5,818 nt of DNA from Cellvibrionales bacterium UBA2034 (GTDB lineage: Bacteria > Pseudomonadota > Gammaproteobacteria > Pseudomonadales > UBA7239): assembly GCA_002333095.1 (NCBI GenBank), contig DDBK01000098.1:1-5818 (forward strand), given 5' to 3'. Positions 5,601-5,818 of the stretch are shown here, piece by piece. The stretch's first letter is position 1. Each line of letters starts with the position of its first letter. Made by a program: the position numbers and the translations under genes. The notes under the pieces were generated by a model. The model had not been told where the DNA came from. It ran no database searches and saw only the letters and a list, made by a program, of their open reading frames with translations.

Positions 5601-5818
5601 GCTCGCCCAATGCCAGCACGCCGCCCTTGCCATCGCCAAATATTTGCACTTCTATATGGCGTGCACGCTCGATATATTTCTCGATAAACAAGCCGGCATT
5701 GCCAAAGTTATTGCGCGACAACCGTTGCACAGAATCGAATGCGCCGGTGAGCTCCTTGCTGTCGCGACAGATTTGCATGCCGATGCCGCCACCACCTGCC
5801 GTACTCTTCAGCATGACC
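2674..5818 (-). CDS. uca: Urea carboxylase family biotin-dependent carboxylase, possibly guanidine carboxylase (N-terminus outside window)
   Basis: A partial protein of just over 1046 residues; numbering here starts at the Met encoded at 5814. About 156 N-terminal residues are off the right edge, so the full length would be about 1200, normal for the family. Domains in order: the biotin carboxylase ATP-grasp, with GGGGIG (7-12), His53, Glu120, EVNTR (134-138) and Arg184, which match E. coli AccC His209, Glu276, Glu288-Arg292 and Arg338; the AHS2/KipA-like part of the carboxyltransferase, about 297-600; the AHS1/KipI-like part, about 640-860, with GMEGPGGYQFVGRT; a QTAFEEERERW linker; and the biotinyl domain, with the biotin lysine at 1009 in ESMKMEM. 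The enzyme uses ATP and bicarbonate to carboxylate urea to allophanate, or guanidine to carboxyguanidine. Asp545 in VDFTGD may mark it as a guanidine carboxylase (see findings). It is the first gene visible in the operon; its promoter, and any guanidine riboswitch, lies outside the window. Confidence 0.93.
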   Translation of the reverse strand, partial: VMLKSTAGGGGIGMQICRDSKELTGAFDSVQRLSRNNFGNAGLFIEKYIERARHIEVQIFGDGKGGVLALGERDCSLQRRNQKVIEETPAPDVPDNIRSELHATAIKLCAAVQYANAGTVEFIYDATTAEFYFLEVNTRLQVEHGVTEAVTGIDLVELMLLEAAGELPALSSFDINITGHAVQARLYAEDPWRDFQPQSGLLTCVNFPSGLRIDHWIEAGVTVPAFYDPMLAKIIAHAGSRDAAFAQLHDALASTTINGIETNRDYLCALLQDETVVNAKMTTRYLNDFHWQSFAVDVLDGGTHTTVQDVPGRLGYWDIGVPPSGPFDDLSFQLGNRLLDNQQEAAGLEITLNGPTLRFRCDTQIAITGAAFPCTLNEQPIAMWQTITVQAGDTLAIGRALDAGARCYLCVAGGIQAENYLGSKSTFTLGQFGGHGGRTLRIGDVLHIARHLAFAPEKILPEQARPAIAHAWQLHVMMGPHGAPDFFTDKDIDAFFSTPWEVHYNSSRTGVRLIGPKPEWARRDGGEAGLHPSNIHDNAYAIGAVDFTGDMPVILGPDGPSLGGFVCPVTVIAAERWKLGQLRPGDTIVFVPVSESTAANITASRTQLLQHLQWQPEDNIASERTPAIIKKLIHPDSRKDVVYRAAGDQYLLVEYGPLMLDINLRFRVHALWQWLTEQRSAKQIHGIIDITPGIRSLQVHYDNAILSRSVLLDILAEGEAALTNIEDMVVPSREVWLPLSWDDPATRLAIDKYMQSVRKDAPWCPSNIEFIRRINGLDDEEAVKKIVFGAEYLVMGLGDVYLGAPVATPLDPRHRLVTTKYNPARTWTPENAVGIGGSYMCVYGMEGPGGYQFVGRTLQMWNRWRTTSTFEKPWLLRFFDRIRFFPVSAEELLDIREAFPRGGYNIRIEEGTFNLRDYNHFLKENSSSINAFKQTQQTAFEEERERWQQSGHGDLSLPMEAELGDDREIVLRDGEVLVSSHVPGSVWMVAVQEGDTIEPDTPLVIVESMKMEMAVASPKKLLIRKLFATAGMQVQPGTVLAIAEIVA

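Noticed and set aside
1..5818. Insertion sequence, CRISPR array, tRNA or rRNA gene
   Set aside because: No transposase-like frame, regular repeat array or RNA-gene-like sequence was seen on either strand.

Overview
The window looks like a piece of a gammaproteobacterial chromosome of medium GC content. The evidence is a UbiK-type ubiquinone accessory protein, a TorF/TIGR02001-type putative porin with a Gram-negative signal peptide, and proteobacterial-style urea carboxylase and allophanate hydrolase sequences. A Cellvibrio-like relative would fit, but I cannot fix the genus by eye.

Layout. (1) Positions 1-418, minus strand: the first 139 codons of a secreted putative porin; its 3' end lies left of the window. 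(2) Positions 419-707: a divergent intergenic region with a near-consensus sigma-54 promoter (480-496) pointing at the porin, a 7-bp-arm inverted repeat (539-561), and a pair of NtrC-like half sites 21 bp apart (579 and 600), about 110-135 bp upstream of the inferred start of transcription. (3) Positions 708-956, plus strand: ubiK. (4) Positions 945-5818, minus strand: a tightly packed three-gene operon read right to left. It starts with a large biotin-dependent carboxylase of the urea carboxylase family (5' end cut by the window edge), followed by the amidase half of allophanate hydrolase and then the C-terminal half of allophanate hydrolase as a separate small gene. The junctions are TGATG and ATGA stop/start overlaps. 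The last gene overlaps ubiK tail to tail by 12 bp.

How the genes work together. The carboxylase spends ATP and bicarbonate to carboxylate urea or, as one active-site-region residue suggests, guanidine. Allophanate made directly from urea, or through carboxyguanidine deiminase from guanidine, is then hydrolysed to ammonia and CO2 by the two allophanate hydrolase pieces. The sigma-54 promoter with possible NtrC sites upstream of the porin also points to nitrogen-limitation control, so the locus reads as nitrogen scavenging. In related genomes, as I recall, ubiK and this porin type lie beside glnK-amtB, which would be expected just left of this window.

The two most interesting points are the clean fission of allophanate hydrolase into two translationally coupled genes, and the possible guanidine rather than urea specificity of the carboxylase.
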